Shown here: positions 7,166 through 14,018 of the stretch, one piece after another
Position numbering within the stretch: the stretch's first letter is position 1
How the letters are laid out: every line of letters begins with the position of its first letter
Assembly (NCBI GenBank): GCA_027032655.1
Contig: JALVMZ010000628.1
Span: 1 to 23,354 of the forward strand
DNA: 23,354 nt
From: Desulfobacteraceae bacterium
GTDB lineage: Bacteria > Desulfobacterota > DSM-4660 > Desulfatiglandales > JALVMZ01
Direction of reading: 5' to 3'
The notes under the pieces: model-generated
What the model was told of the DNA's origin: nothing
The model's database searches: none
Seen by the model: only the letters and a program-made list of their open reading frames with translations
Translations under genes and position numbers: made by a program

Positions 7166-7414
7166 ATGAAATTTGTAAAGGATATTAAGGCTGATGATAC
7201 CCTTGACCTTGTTTGTCGGATGTGTCCTCTCCATCTACTGGAACCAGGAGAGAAGCTGGCATGTATGAAGGAGGGCCAGGTGCTGGAGATACTTACAGAT
7301 TATGATGGTGCTCTTGAAGATATTCCATCTTGGTGCGACAAATGCGGACAGGAATTTATAGGAATAGAAGAGGATGAAGACTGTTATAAGCTATATATTA
7401 AAAAGAAAAAGTAG
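7166..7414 (+). CDS. TusA/SirA-family sulfur carrier-like protein
   Basis: This is an 82-residue cytosolic protein of the TusA fold. The beta-alpha-beta pattern and the signature core LEPGEKL...GQVLEILTDYDGALEDIPSWC fit TusA proteins, which accept persulfide sulfur from a cysteine desulfurase on the Cys of a CPxP motif. Here the motif is C20-P-L-H23, so the second Pro is His. Extra cysteines are present at C17 and in WCDKCGQ (a CxxC pair), giving a possible metal or redox site. A Shine-Dalgarno AAAGGAG precedes ATG. The gene is 11 bases upstream of the NifS-like gene and opens a four-gene sulfur/Fe-S operon. A weak promoter (TTGACA 7094-7099, TAATCT 7116-7121) may drive it from inside the receiver pseudogene. 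Confidence 0.82.
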   Translation: MKFVKDIKADDTLDLVCRMCPLHLLEPGEKLACMKEGQVLEILTDYDGALEDIPSWCDKCGQEFIGIEEDEDCYKLYIKKKK

Positions 7415-7425
7415 GGGAGATTAGA

Positions 7426-8607
7426 ATGAACAGGGAAGTATATTTAGATAATGCTGCAGCCACTCCGGTAAGGAAAGAGGTGCTTGATGAGATGATGCCC
7501 TTTTTTGATCAATATTATGGTAATCCTTCAACAGTATATGAAGCAGGATCAAAAGTAAGGGCATTCTTAGAAGAGCAAAGGGCAAAGGTTGCAGAACTCA
7601 TTAGTGCTGAGCCTGAAGAGATAATCTTTACATCAGGTGGAACAGAGGCAAATAATTTAGCAATAAAAGGAATTGTATTTGCCCATCGAAAAAAAGGCAA
7701 TCATATCATTGTATCATCAATTGAACATCACTCTGTGCTCAATTCTGCAAGATTCTTTGAGAGATTTGATTATGAGGTCACATTCCTTCTAGTGGATGAG
7801 AATGGTCTTATTGATCTTGAAAGACTAAAAGAGTTAATCAGGCCAGAAACAGTGCTTGTCTCCATCAACCATGCAAACAATGAGATTGGAACAATACAGC
7901 CCATTGAAGAGATAGCGGCCATTTGTAAAGAGAAAGGCGTGTTTCTTCATACAGATGCAGTTGCCACTGTAGGGAATATCCCTGTGAATGTGAAGGAATT
8001 GGGAGTGGACTTGCTCAGCCTATCTGGCATACCCCTTGGGGCACCCAAAGGAACCGGTGCACTTTATTTTAGAAAGGGCATAAGAATAATGCCACTTATT
8101 CATGGTGGAATTCAGGAAAAAGGGAGGCGAGGTGGGACAGAGAATGTCCCAGGAATAGTTGGTCTGGGAAAGGCAGCAGAGATTACCCTAAGGGAACTAC
8201 CAGCAAAGATCCCCCATGTAAAGGCGCTAAGAGATAAACTAATATCAGGAATCCTTGAGAAAGTGGAGAGTGTGAAACTGACAGGTCATCCTGAAAAGAG
8301 ACTGCCAGGACATGCGAGCTTCTGTGTTGAGGCCATTGAAGGGGAGGCAATGATATTTATGTTGAGTGCAGAAGGCATTTATGTAAACACTGGCTCTGCA
8401 TGTGCATCCAAGGCACTCAAGACCTCTCCTGTCCTTGTTGCAATTGGTGTTCCACCGGAACTGGCGCAGGGCTCCATCGTGTTTACATTTGACCACAATA
8501 ACACTGAAGAAGATATTGAATATGTGCTTGAGAAATTTCCCTCTGTGGTGGAGAAATTGAGGGCAATGTCTCCATTATGGAGGAAGAAAAAGAATAACAC
8601 CAAATAA
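7426..8607 (+). CDS. NifS/IscS-family protein lacking the PLP lysine
   Basis: This 393-residue class-V aminotransferase-fold protein aligns end to end with IscS. Kept features are TSGGTEANNLAIKG, the PLP-stacking His101 (IEHHSV), HANNEIGTIQP, Asp177 in HTDA, the RGGTENVPGIVG loop and the sulfur-accepting Cys326 in TGSACASK. Lost features are the Schiff-base lysine region, where the usual S-x-S-x-H-K is SLSGIP so position 203 is Pro. The Gln that contacts PLP is Ala180, and the SIRFS arginine is Val (SIVFTFD). Such a protein should not form an internal aldimine. Archaeoglobus fulgidus IscS is, to my knowledge, a characterised precedent lacking this lysine (Asp instead). It may act as a non-catalytic persulfide relay or scaffold partner for the IscU-like product encoded 15 bases downstream. 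Length and codon pattern argue against decay. Confidence 0.9.
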   Translation: MNREVYLDNAAATPVRKEVLDEMMPFFDQYYGNPSTVYEAGSKVRAFLEEQRAKVAELISAEPEEIIFTSGGTEANNLAIKGIVFAHRKKGNHIIVSSIEHHSVLNSARFFERFDYEVTFLLVDENGLIDLERLKELIRPETVLVSINHANNEIGTIQPIEEIAAICKEKGVFLHTDAVATVGNIPVNVKELGVDLLSLSGIPLGAPKGTGALYFRKGIRIMPLIHGGIQEKGRRGGTENVPGIVGLGKAAEITLRELPAKIPHVKALRDKLISGILEKVESVKLTGHPEKRLPGHASFCVEAIEGEAMIFMLSAEGIYVNTGSACASKALKTSPVLVAIGVPPELAQGSIVFTFDHNNTEEDIEYVLEKFPSVVEKLRAMSPLWRKKKNNTK

Positions 8608-8622
8608 AAAAGGAGATATATT

Positions 8623-9117
8623 ATGTATTCAGAAGAAGTGATGAAACATTTTACCAACCCAATGAATGTGGGTGAAATGGATAATCCTGATGGCATAGGA
8701 GAAGCAGGAAATCCAGTATGTGGAGATATGATGACATTTTATATCAAAGTGAAAGATGGCAAAATTGAGGATGTAAAGTATAAGACTTTTGGATGTGTTG
8801 CTGCTATTGCAGTTTCCAGTAAAGTAAGTGAACTTGTAAAAGGGAAAACCCTTGATGAAGCAAAAAGGCTCTCAAAAAAGGCAGTTGCCGAGGCACTGGG
8901 TGGACTTCCCAAAGAAAAGATGCATTGCTCCAATCTTGGCGCTGAAGCCTTAAGCAAGGCAATTGCAGATTATGAATCAAAGAAAGGGATAAAATCAGAG
9001 CAGGAACACCAACATGAAGTAATTACCGAACATGATGAAGGCTGTTGTGAGTGTGGTGCAGAAAATCCACCAGAGGCCAATTTCTGTATGAGCTGTGGGA
9101 AAAAATTGAAGGATTAA
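8623..9117 (+). CDS. IscU/NifU-type Fe-S scaffold with C-terminal zinc ribbon
   Basis: This is a 164-residue protein. Residues 1-122 are an IscU-like scaffold with the three cluster-binding cysteines C33 (VCGD), C58 (FGCVAAIAVSSK) and C102 (HCSNLG). Asp35 after CG is the residue that aids cluster release in IscU. The usual LPPVK chaperone motif is not evident; LPKEK stands in that place, before HC. A linker follows, then a zinc ribbon at about 141-160 (CCECG...FCMSCGKKL) that standard IscU lacks. The protein should assemble Fe-S clusters using sulfur from the NifS-like partner. A good ribosome site (AAAAAGGAGA) lies between the genes. It ends two bases before the next ATG. Confidence 0.92.
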   Translation: MYSEEVMKHFTNPMNVGEMDNPDGIGEAGNPVCGDMMTFYIKVKDGKIEDVKYKTFGCVAAIAVSSKVSELVKGKTLDEAKRLSKKAVAEALGGLPKEKMHCSNLGAEALSKAIADYESKKGIKSEQEHQHEVITEHDEGCCECGAENPPEANFCMSCGKKLKD

Positions 9118-9119
9118 AA

Positions 9120-9305
9120 ATGGAACATCTGATAACATGGGGAATTGTATTTCTGGCACTGGTATTTACAGGAAGATGGGTGTATCGAAAAATAAGAGGA
9201 GAGGCACCCCTATCATGCTGCGAAACAGAAACCATGAATATAAATTGCTCCTCATGCCGAACCTCCGTTGATTGCAATTTAAAAAATCAAAAACGAGAAT
9301 CCTGA
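9120..9305 (+). CDS. Small Cys-rich single-pass membrane protein (FeoB-associated-like)
   Basis: This is a 61-residue protein starting at ATG 9120, two bases after the scaffold stop, with GAAGG within the end of the scaffold gene as ribosome site. A single N-terminal membrane helix (residues 4-21, LITWGIVFLALVFTGRWV) is followed by a basic patch (YRKIRG). The Cys-rich tail has five Cys as CC, CSSC and DC. This layout resembles the FeoB-associated Cys-rich membrane protein family, though no feoB is in the window. It may tether Fe-S or iron handling to the membrane. The assignment rests on layout, not on detailed similarity. Confidence 0.7.
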   Translation: MEHLITWGIVFLALVFTGRWVYRKIRGEAPLSCCETETMNINCSSCRTSVDCNLKNQKRES

Positions 9306-9380
9306 TTATAAATAGAATTAAGCTCAATAATCAACCAACCGGGATATGAACCAAGATTATTTTTACGGGCATTAAAGATA

Positions 9381-9409
9381 TTGACAATATTCAATAATTT
9401 GTTTATAGA
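9381..9409 (+). promoter_or_regulatory. Sigma-70 promoter of the riboswitch transcript
   Basis: TTGACA (9381-9386), a 17-base spacer and TATAGA (9404-9409) match the sigma-70 consensus at 11 of 12 positions with ideal spacing. The transcript should start near 9416-9418, just before the aptamer. Confidence 0.85.
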
Positions 9410-9424
9410 CGATTTTGAATAAAT

Positions 9425-9483
9425 CCGGCAATGAAGTCTGCCGTTAACCGCCCCTTCTGCAGAAGGGGATGATGACTTCTACC
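9425..9483 (+). ncRNA. Fluoride riboswitch aptamer (crcB-type)
   Basis: The sequence matches the fluoride riboswitch architecture in order. P1 is CGGCA (9426-9430) with TGCCG (9439-9443). Its loop GAAGTC (9433-9438) forms the pseudoknot with GACTTC (9474-9479). The joining segment TTAACCG matches the conserved AACCG. Helix P3 is CCCCTTCTGCAGAAGGGG (9451-9468). It is followed by ATGATGACTTCTACC, matching the conserved TGATG-N-CTACC 3' end seen in Pseudomonas syringae and Thermotoga examples. These RNAs bind F- through Mg2+ and usually turn genes on. The placement right after a promoter and before a terminator supports a working switch. Confidence 0.9.
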
Positions 9484-9499
9484 TCAAACAATCTTTTTG

Positions 9500-9527
9500 G
9501 GGTAGGAGCCCTTAAAGAGACCTACCC
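9500..9527 (+). promoter_or_regulatory. Putative antiterminator hairpin
   Basis: GGGTAGG (9500-9506) pairs with CCTACCC (9521-9527). The left arm can alternatively pair with the aptamer 3' end CTACC (9479-9483). The right arm overlaps ACCC (9524-9527), which terminator 1 needs. These competing pairings are what a fluoride-ON switch requires: ligand holds the aptamer, the antiterminator forms, and terminator 1 is blocked. Confidence 0.6.
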
Positions 9528-9558
9528 TGCCTGTGAAAATGTGCCAGGTGGGGTTTTT
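9524..9558 (+). terminator. Intrinsic terminator 1 of the riboswitch
   Basis: ACCC...CCTG at 9524-9533 pairs with CCAGG...GGGT at 9544-9554 around a GTGAAAATGT-like loop, followed by TTTTT. The stem has small internal mismatches. Its 5' arm competes with the antiterminator. Confidence 0.6.
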
Positions 9559-9562
9559 ATGT

Positions 9563-9600
9563 AAACCCTGCAGGATAAAGAAGGCCTGGCAGGGTTTTTT
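9563..9600 (+). terminator. Intrinsic terminator 2 just before the dynamin-like gene
   Basis: AAACCCTGC (9563-9571) pairs with GCAGGGTTT (9589-9597), with an inner AGG/CCT, and ends in six T. The start codon follows 15 bases later. ACCCTGCC (9524-9531) of terminator 1 is also a perfect 8-base complement of GGCAGGGT (9588-9595), so the two terminators may exchange strands. Confidence 0.75.
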
Positions 9601-9614
9601 ATTGGAGGTATATT

Positions 9615-11393
9615 ATGCTTGGTAACTATAAGGAACTGAGAGATGAATTAATAGAAAAAATAAAGGCCATTGAATCAATTGGTATAATTAATAGTAATGG
9701 CAAGGTAGGAGAGAACCTTAACGAGATACAGGAAAAACTCATTGAAAACCGATTCCATCTTGTTGTGCTCGGTCAATTTAAACGCGGGAAATCCACATTT
9801 ATAAATAGTCTGATTGGAGAACCAATCCTACCCACATCCGTTGTGCCACTTACATCCATTGTGACCATATTAAAATATGGGGAATCCGAGAAGATTGAGG
9901 TTATCTTTCAGGACGGAACCCGAAAAATCATACCAAGAGAAGAGATTAAGGATTATGTTACAGAGAGGGGGAATCCTAAAAATGAAAAAGGTGTAAAACA
10001 GGTAGAAATATCCTATCCTTCTGAATACCTAAGAGATGGGGTATATCTTATAGATACCCCTGGAGTGGGCTCCACTTTTGAAAACAACACAGAGGTGACA
10101 TATAATTATCTCCCCAAGGTGGACGCAGCGGTCTTTTTGCTGTCCGTTGATCCTCCAATAAGCCAGTCAGAGATAGAATTCCTGAAGGATGTCAGGGAGT
10201 ATGTGGAAAAGATATTCTTCATCCAGAACAAGATTGATTATCTGAGCCAGGAAGAAAGAATGGAATCTATTGCTTTTTCAAAACAGGTCATAGAAGATGC
10301 TCTCGAGCAGAAGGGAATACAGATTTATCCTTTATCAGCAAAGATGGCACTTGTTGGAAAAACCACAGGTAACATTAACCAACTAAAAGAGAGTGGGCTT
10401 GAGGAATTTGAAAAGGTAATTGATGATTTTCTTATGAAAGCAAAAGGGAAAATAGTCCTTCAGACGGCATTGAACAGCCTAAAAAGGCTAATATCTGACA
10501 TTGAGTTCGGTTACCGGATTGAGATTAAGGCACTTTCAACACCGCTTGAGAATCTGGAAACAAAAATACAGCTCTTTAAGGAAAAGATGGAGCTTATTAA
10601 ACAGGACAGAGAGGATATAAAATACTACTTTGATGGTGAAATAAAAAGGGTAATTGATATACTGGATAGAGATCTTGAAAGACTAAAGGAACGTGAGATT
10701 CCAAGACTAATGAAAGAGCTCGAAGAGGCTGGAAAATCAGAAAATCAAAAGAGTATCTCTGAATATGTCAAATACATGGAATCAGTGCTTCATGATGGGG
10801 TAATAAGGACATTTGATCAATGGATTATTCATGAGGAGGAAAGACTAAACAAGGAATACTCAAGGGTATCCAGAAGTTATTCAGAAAAGACAAATGAGAT
10901 AATTGATGCGATTATAAAGGCATCAGAGGAGCTTTTTGATATACATATTGAAAGATTTAAAACAGAGGAGGCCATTTCAAGTGATAGTTCACTCTATTAT
11001 ATGCTGGGAGAACCCCCTAAATTCTTCGATCTTGAGGGTGCTTTTGATTTTTTCTCCAAGAAGATACTTCCCAGGAAATTCTCACGCCGTATGGTCCTGA
11101 AAGACATGAAAAAGAGGCTCCCTCAACTGGTTGATAAAAATTGCGGAAGGGTAAGATGGGATTTTATGGACCGCATCAAAAGAAGCTTTATGGAATTTCG
11201 CTGGGATCTTAATCTCAAGATTGATTCCACAGAACAGAACATAAGAGATGCCATTCAAAAGGCATTGGATATTAAAAAGGAAAGTTCCAGTAAGACCGAA
11301 CAAACACTATCAAGGATAAATAATATATTAAAAGAGGTGGAAAGAATAAAGGATGAAATTCTATTACTTGAAAAGAGGATTCACAGTATATGA
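9615..11393 (+). CDS. Dynamin-family GTPase (bacterial dynamin-like)
   Basis: This is a 592-residue large GTPase. It has G1 GQFKRGKST (53-61), a switch threonine in PLTSIVT, G3 DTPGVGS (147-153) and G4 NKID (205-208). A helical middle region and long coiled coils follow, the last at about 545-590 (SKTEQTLSRINNILKEVERI and on), as in bacterial dynamin-like proteins that bend, fuse or protect membranes. A hydrophobic/basic stretch near 455-490 (LEGAFDFFSKKILPRKFSRR) could be the membrane-contact paddle. It starts at ATG 9615 with GGAGG seven bases upstream. No second dynamin gene adjoins it, although many such proteins come in pairs. It lies alone behind a fluoride riboswitch leader, implying induction by fluoride. 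Membrane protection during fluoride stress is inference. Confidence 0.88.
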   Translation: MLGNYKELRDELIEKIKAIESIGIINSNGKVGENLNEIQEKLIENRFHLVVLGQFKRGKSTFINSLIGEPILPTSVVPLTSIVTILKYGESEKIEVIFQDGTRKIIPREEIKDYVTERGNPKNEKGVKQVEISYPSEYLRDGVYLIDTPGVGSTFENNTEVTYNYLPKVDAAVFLLSVDPPISQSEIEFLKDVREYVEKIFFIQNKIDYLSQEERMESIAFSKQVIEDALEQKGIQIYPLSAKMALVGKTTGNINQLKESGLEEFEKVIDDFLMKAKGKIVLQTALNSLKRLISDIEFGYRIEIKALSTPLENLETKIQLFKEKMELIKQDREDIKYYFDGEIKRVIDILDRDLERLKEREIPRLMKELEEAGKSENQKSISEYVKYMESVLHDGVIRTFDQWIIHEEERLNKEYSRVSRSYSEKTNEIIDAIIKASEELFDIHIERFKTEEAISSDSSLYYMLGEPPKFFDLEGAFDFFSKKILPRKFSRRMVLKDMKKRLPQLVDKNCGRVRWDFMDRIKRSFMEFRWDLNLKIDSTEQNIRDAIQKALDIKKESSSKTEQTLSRINNILKEVERIKDEILLLEKRIHSI

Positions 11394-11677
11394 GCAATAT
11401 AAATCTTAAAGGCAATAATAAGAATTTATTAGTAAATACAAAGACATTCTAATAGTCCTCTGATTTTACCAGATTCTATTTATCAATCAAAATATTACAA
11501 CAAATCTTATATCCTGGAAAGTAATCACCAAGATTTTTCCTTAATAGAAAAGTTCTTTACTTACAATAAAGTCGATTTTTCTAAAATTTTATAATTTTCC
11601 CTTGACAAAAGATCATAATACTTATACAATAAATATAAATTAAAAAACTTATTTAATTGGTGGAGGCAAAAAAACTT
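11394..11677 (+). other. AT-rich intergenic region before the R-M operon
   Basis: No gene or strong hairpin is seen between the dynamin-like gene and hsdM. No terminator for the dynamin-like gene is apparent. The only clear signal is the promoter at 11602-11630 and the ribosome site GGTGGAGG at 11659-11666. Confidence 0.5.
11602..11630 (+). promoter_or_regulatory. Sigma-70 promoter of the Type I R-M operon
   Basis: TTGACA (11602-11607), a 17-base spacer, then TACAAT (11625-11630). The predicted start is near 11637, about 40 bases before the hsdM ATG. Confidence 0.72.
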
Positions 11678-13441
11678 ATGATACCAAGATGGCTTGATAA
11701 GAGATATGAGATTCTATGGGAAGCATTTCATTCCTCTCAGTTCCGTGTAGAAGATGCAGCTCGGGTTCTTAAGGAAAAAATTGACGACAATGAAAAACAG
11801 ATTAATGTGGTTCTTTCTGAATTAAGGAAAGAGGGTATGCTTAAAGTAGAGTTTGATCCAATTGACGCAAGAAAAAGAATTTATCAACTCCAGAGCAAGA
11901 AACAAATAATATCCAAGAAACTATCACTTGAAAGTCGTAGATTAACAAGAGGTAACCTTGAAGGACTTCTCAAAGCAGCAGCAGACCTCATAAGAACAAG
12001 GGTAGATTATACCTTCATTCTTGTTCTTCTTTTTTACAAGAGGATAAGTGACAAATGGGAGATGGAATTTGAGAATGCATATAATGAAGCCATTGCCGAT
12101 GGATTGTCTGAAGAAGAAGCAAAAAAGGAAGCAAAAAACGCCATATATCACGACTTTGATATTTCTGAGGAACTTCTATGGGAGAACTTAAGAAAGGATC
12201 CTGCAAGATTGCCTGAAAATTTCTCTAAGGCAATGAAGATTCTGGCAGAAAGAAATCCTGGACTTAAGGATGTATTTGAGAATGTAGATTTCGTCCAATT
12301 CACCACCAATATGGAAAATGCTGAAATTTTAAGACAATTAGTTGAACTTTTCAGTGCCCAATCCCTTCATCGTGTATCACCCGATATTCTTGGAGATGCT
12401 TATGAGTGGATATTAAGATACTTTGCCCCCCAGAAAGCCAAGGAGGGTGAAGTTTATACTCCAAAAGAGGTTATCAATCTCATTGTTGAAATGGTCGGTC
12501 CAGAGCCAGGTGAGAGTGTATATGATCCTGCCTGTGGTTCTGGAGGTATGCTTATCAGCGCTTATAAGCATGTAGAGAATAATTTTGGAAGAAAAGAAGC
12601 AGACAAACTCTTTCTCTTTGGACAGGAATACAATCATAAGACCCTTGCCTTAGCTAAAATGAATCTTTATATCCACGATATTAGAAATGGCAGACTTTTT
12701 TTGGGAGACACATTGCTTTATCCCAAGTTTAAAGAGGGTGATAAATTAATGAAATTCAGTGTTGTTATAGCCAATCCCCCCTGGAATCAGGATGGATATA
12801 GCGAGGAGACTCTTAAAAAAGGTGAGTTCTGGAGAGAGAGATTCAACTTCGGGTTCACACCAAAACAATCAGCAGACTGGGCATGGATAGAGCACATGCT
12901 GGCTTCAGCAAAGGATGACACGGGCAGAGTGGGGGTTGTTATAGATAATGGATGCCTTTTTAGAGGCGGGAAGGAAAAGGCAATAAGAACGAGCATAATC
13001 AATGCTGACTTGATAGAGGCTGTTATTCTTCTTCCTGAAAAACTCTTTTATAATACTGGAGCACCAGGAGCAGTAATTGTCCTCAATAAAAATAAACCAG
13101 AGCCAAGGAAAGGGAAAATTTTATTTGTAAATGCAAGTCAAGAATTTGAAAAACATCCAGATGTTAGAAAACTCAATCGGTTGGGAGATAAACACATAGA
13201 GAACATAGTCAAAGCATATAAGGAGTTTAAAGACTCTGATGGATTTTCAAGGGCTGTAAAGATTGGAAAGATAAAAGAGAACGATTATAACCTGAATGTT
13301 ACACTTTATGTTTTTCCTGAAGAAGAGGTTGAGGAGATAGATGTAGCCAAGGAGTGGAAAGAGGTGCTTAAAGTTAATAAAGATCTGGAGGTGCTTGAGA
13401 GTAAGATAGAAAAATATCTCATGGAGCTGGCTTATGAGTAA
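11678..13441 (+). CDS. hsdM: Type I restriction-modification methyltransferase subunit with winged-helix-like N-terminus
   Basis: This protein of about 587 residues is the N6-adenine methyltransferase subunit of a Type I R-M enzyme. I choose ATG 11678 (MIPRWLDKRYE), eleven bases behind GGTGGAGG; an upstream TTG at 11657 would put the start before that site. Residues 1-85 resemble a winged helix (RVEDAARVLKE...VVLSELRKEGMLKVE). The HsdM helical domain follows (RRLTRGNLEGLLKAAADLIR), then the methyltransferase core: SAM motif I DPACGSGG (from 283) and catalytic NPPW (from 366). C-terminal helices contact HsdS. It overlaps the ORF6N gene by eight bases. The extra N-terminal domain could bind DNA and autoregulate the operon; that is inference. 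Confidence 0.93.
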   Translation: MIPRWLDKRYEILWEAFHSSQFRVEDAARVLKEKIDDNEKQINVVLSELRKEGMLKVEFDPIDARKRIYQLQSKKQIISKKLSLESRRLTRGNLEGLLKAAADLIRTRVDYTFILVLLFYKRISDKWEMEFENAYNEAIADGLSEEEAKKEAKNAIYHDFDISEELLWENLRKDPARLPENFSKAMKILAERNPGLKDVFENVDFVQFTTNMENAEILRQLVELFSAQSLHRVSPDILGDAYEWILRYFAPQKAKEGEVYTPKEVINLIVEMVGPEPGESVYDPACGSGGMLISAYKHVENNFGRKEADKLFLFGQEYNHKTLALAKMNLYIHDIRNGRLFLGDTLLYPKFKEGDKLMKFSVVIANPPWNQDGYSEETLKKGEFWRERFNFGFTPKQSADWAWIEHMLASAKDDTGRVGVVIDNGCLFRGGKEKAIRTSIINADLIEAVILLPEKLFYNTGAPGAVIVLNKNKPEPRKGKILFVNASQEFEKHPDVRKLNRLGDKHIENIVKAYKEFKDSDGFSRAVKIGKIKENDYNLNVTLYVFPEEEVEEIDVAKEWKEVLKVNKDLEVLESKIEKYLMELAYE

Positions 13442-14000
13442 AAATAAGGCAATTAATAATCAATCCAGAGAATCACAAGCAATCATACCTGTAGAACTGA
13501 TTGAGAAGAAGATCTATCTGATACGCGGTCATAAAGTTATGTTGAGCACAGATCTTGCCAAACTTTATGGGGTAGAGGTCAGAGTGCTGGTGCAGGCAGT
13601 AAAGCGAAATATAGCAAGATTTCCTGAAGATTTTATGTTTCAACTAAGCAAGGAAGAATATGAAAACTTGAAATCACAAATTGTGATTTCAAGTTGGGGT
13701 GGTGCAAGACGCTCTCGTCCTTATGCCTTTACAGAACAGGGTGTTGCAATGCTTTCAAGCGTTCTCAAGAGTGAGAGGGCAATACAGGTAAATATTGCAA
13801 TTATGCGGGCGTTTGTAAAATTGAGGGAGATTCTTTCAACCCATAAAGAACTTGCCTATAAGCTGGCAGAGTTAGAAAGAAGGATAGAAAAACATGATGA
13901 AGAAATAAAGGCAATCTTTGATGCCATCAAACAGCTTATGACATCACCTGAAAAGCCACCAAGAAGGATCGGATTCCATGTTAAGGATGAGAAAATATAA
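13434..14000 (+). CDS. ORF6N-domain protein in the R-M operon
   Basis: This 188-residue protein carries the ORF6N domain at about residues 18-105, with KVMLSTDLAKLYGVEVRVL, RFPEDFMFQLSKEEYENLKSQ and the signature RPYAFTEQGVAML. The tail (about 135-170) is a coiled coil (KLAELERRIEKHDEEIKAIF). ORF6N is a DNA-binding domain first seen in phage antirepressors, but it is also common as a cargo gene inside bacterial Type I R-M operons. It overlaps hsdM by eight bases, so it is translationally coupled. A perfect 14+1+14 palindrome lies inside the reading frame (13666-13694). A regulatory role, or modulation of restriction, is inferred. Confidence 0.88.
   Translation: MSKNKAINNQSRESQAIIPVELIEKKIYLIRGHKVMLSTDLAKLYGVEVRVLVQAVKRNIARFPEDFMFQLSKEEYENLKSQIVISSWGGARRSRPYAFTEQGVAMLSSVLKSERAIQVNIAIMRAFVKLREILSTHKELAYKLAELERRIEKHDEEIKAIFDAIKQLMTSPEKPPRRIGFHVKDEKI
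13666..13694. repeat. Perfect 29-base palindrome inside the ORF6N gene
   Basis: ACTTGAAATCACAA (13666-13679) and TTGTGATTTCAAGT (13681-13694) flank a single A. The arms are perfect. It encodes the segment LKSQIVISS between the two ORF6N motifs. It may be a binding site for the protein itself, a target for recombination, or an mRNA hairpin. Confidence 0.7.
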
Positions 14001-14018
14001 AAAATCAGGAGGCAAGTT

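Larger units (their letters stand above)
9306..9614 (+). promoter_or_regulatory. Long 5' leader region of the dynamin-like gene
   Basis: This 309-base interval has no open frame of interest. It begins with a weak hairpin (AATAATC 9327 with GATTATT 9355, then T-rich) that may end the sulfur operon. After that come a consensus promoter, a fluoride-type aptamer, an antiterminator/terminator platform, a second terminator and a ribosome site GGAGG (9604-9608), each listed separately. Confidence 0.75.

Noticed and set aside
9306..9614. 6S RNA, SRP RNA or c-di-GMP riboswitch in the leader
   Set aside because: The long bulged hairpin of 6S, the SRP tetraloop region and the GEMM conserved cores are absent. 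The fluoride aptamer accounts for the conserved part in detail.
13434..14000. Prophage remnant, suggested by the ORF6N domain
   Set aside because: No phage structural, integrase or lysis genes are near, and ORF6N genes are common passengers of Type I R-M operons.
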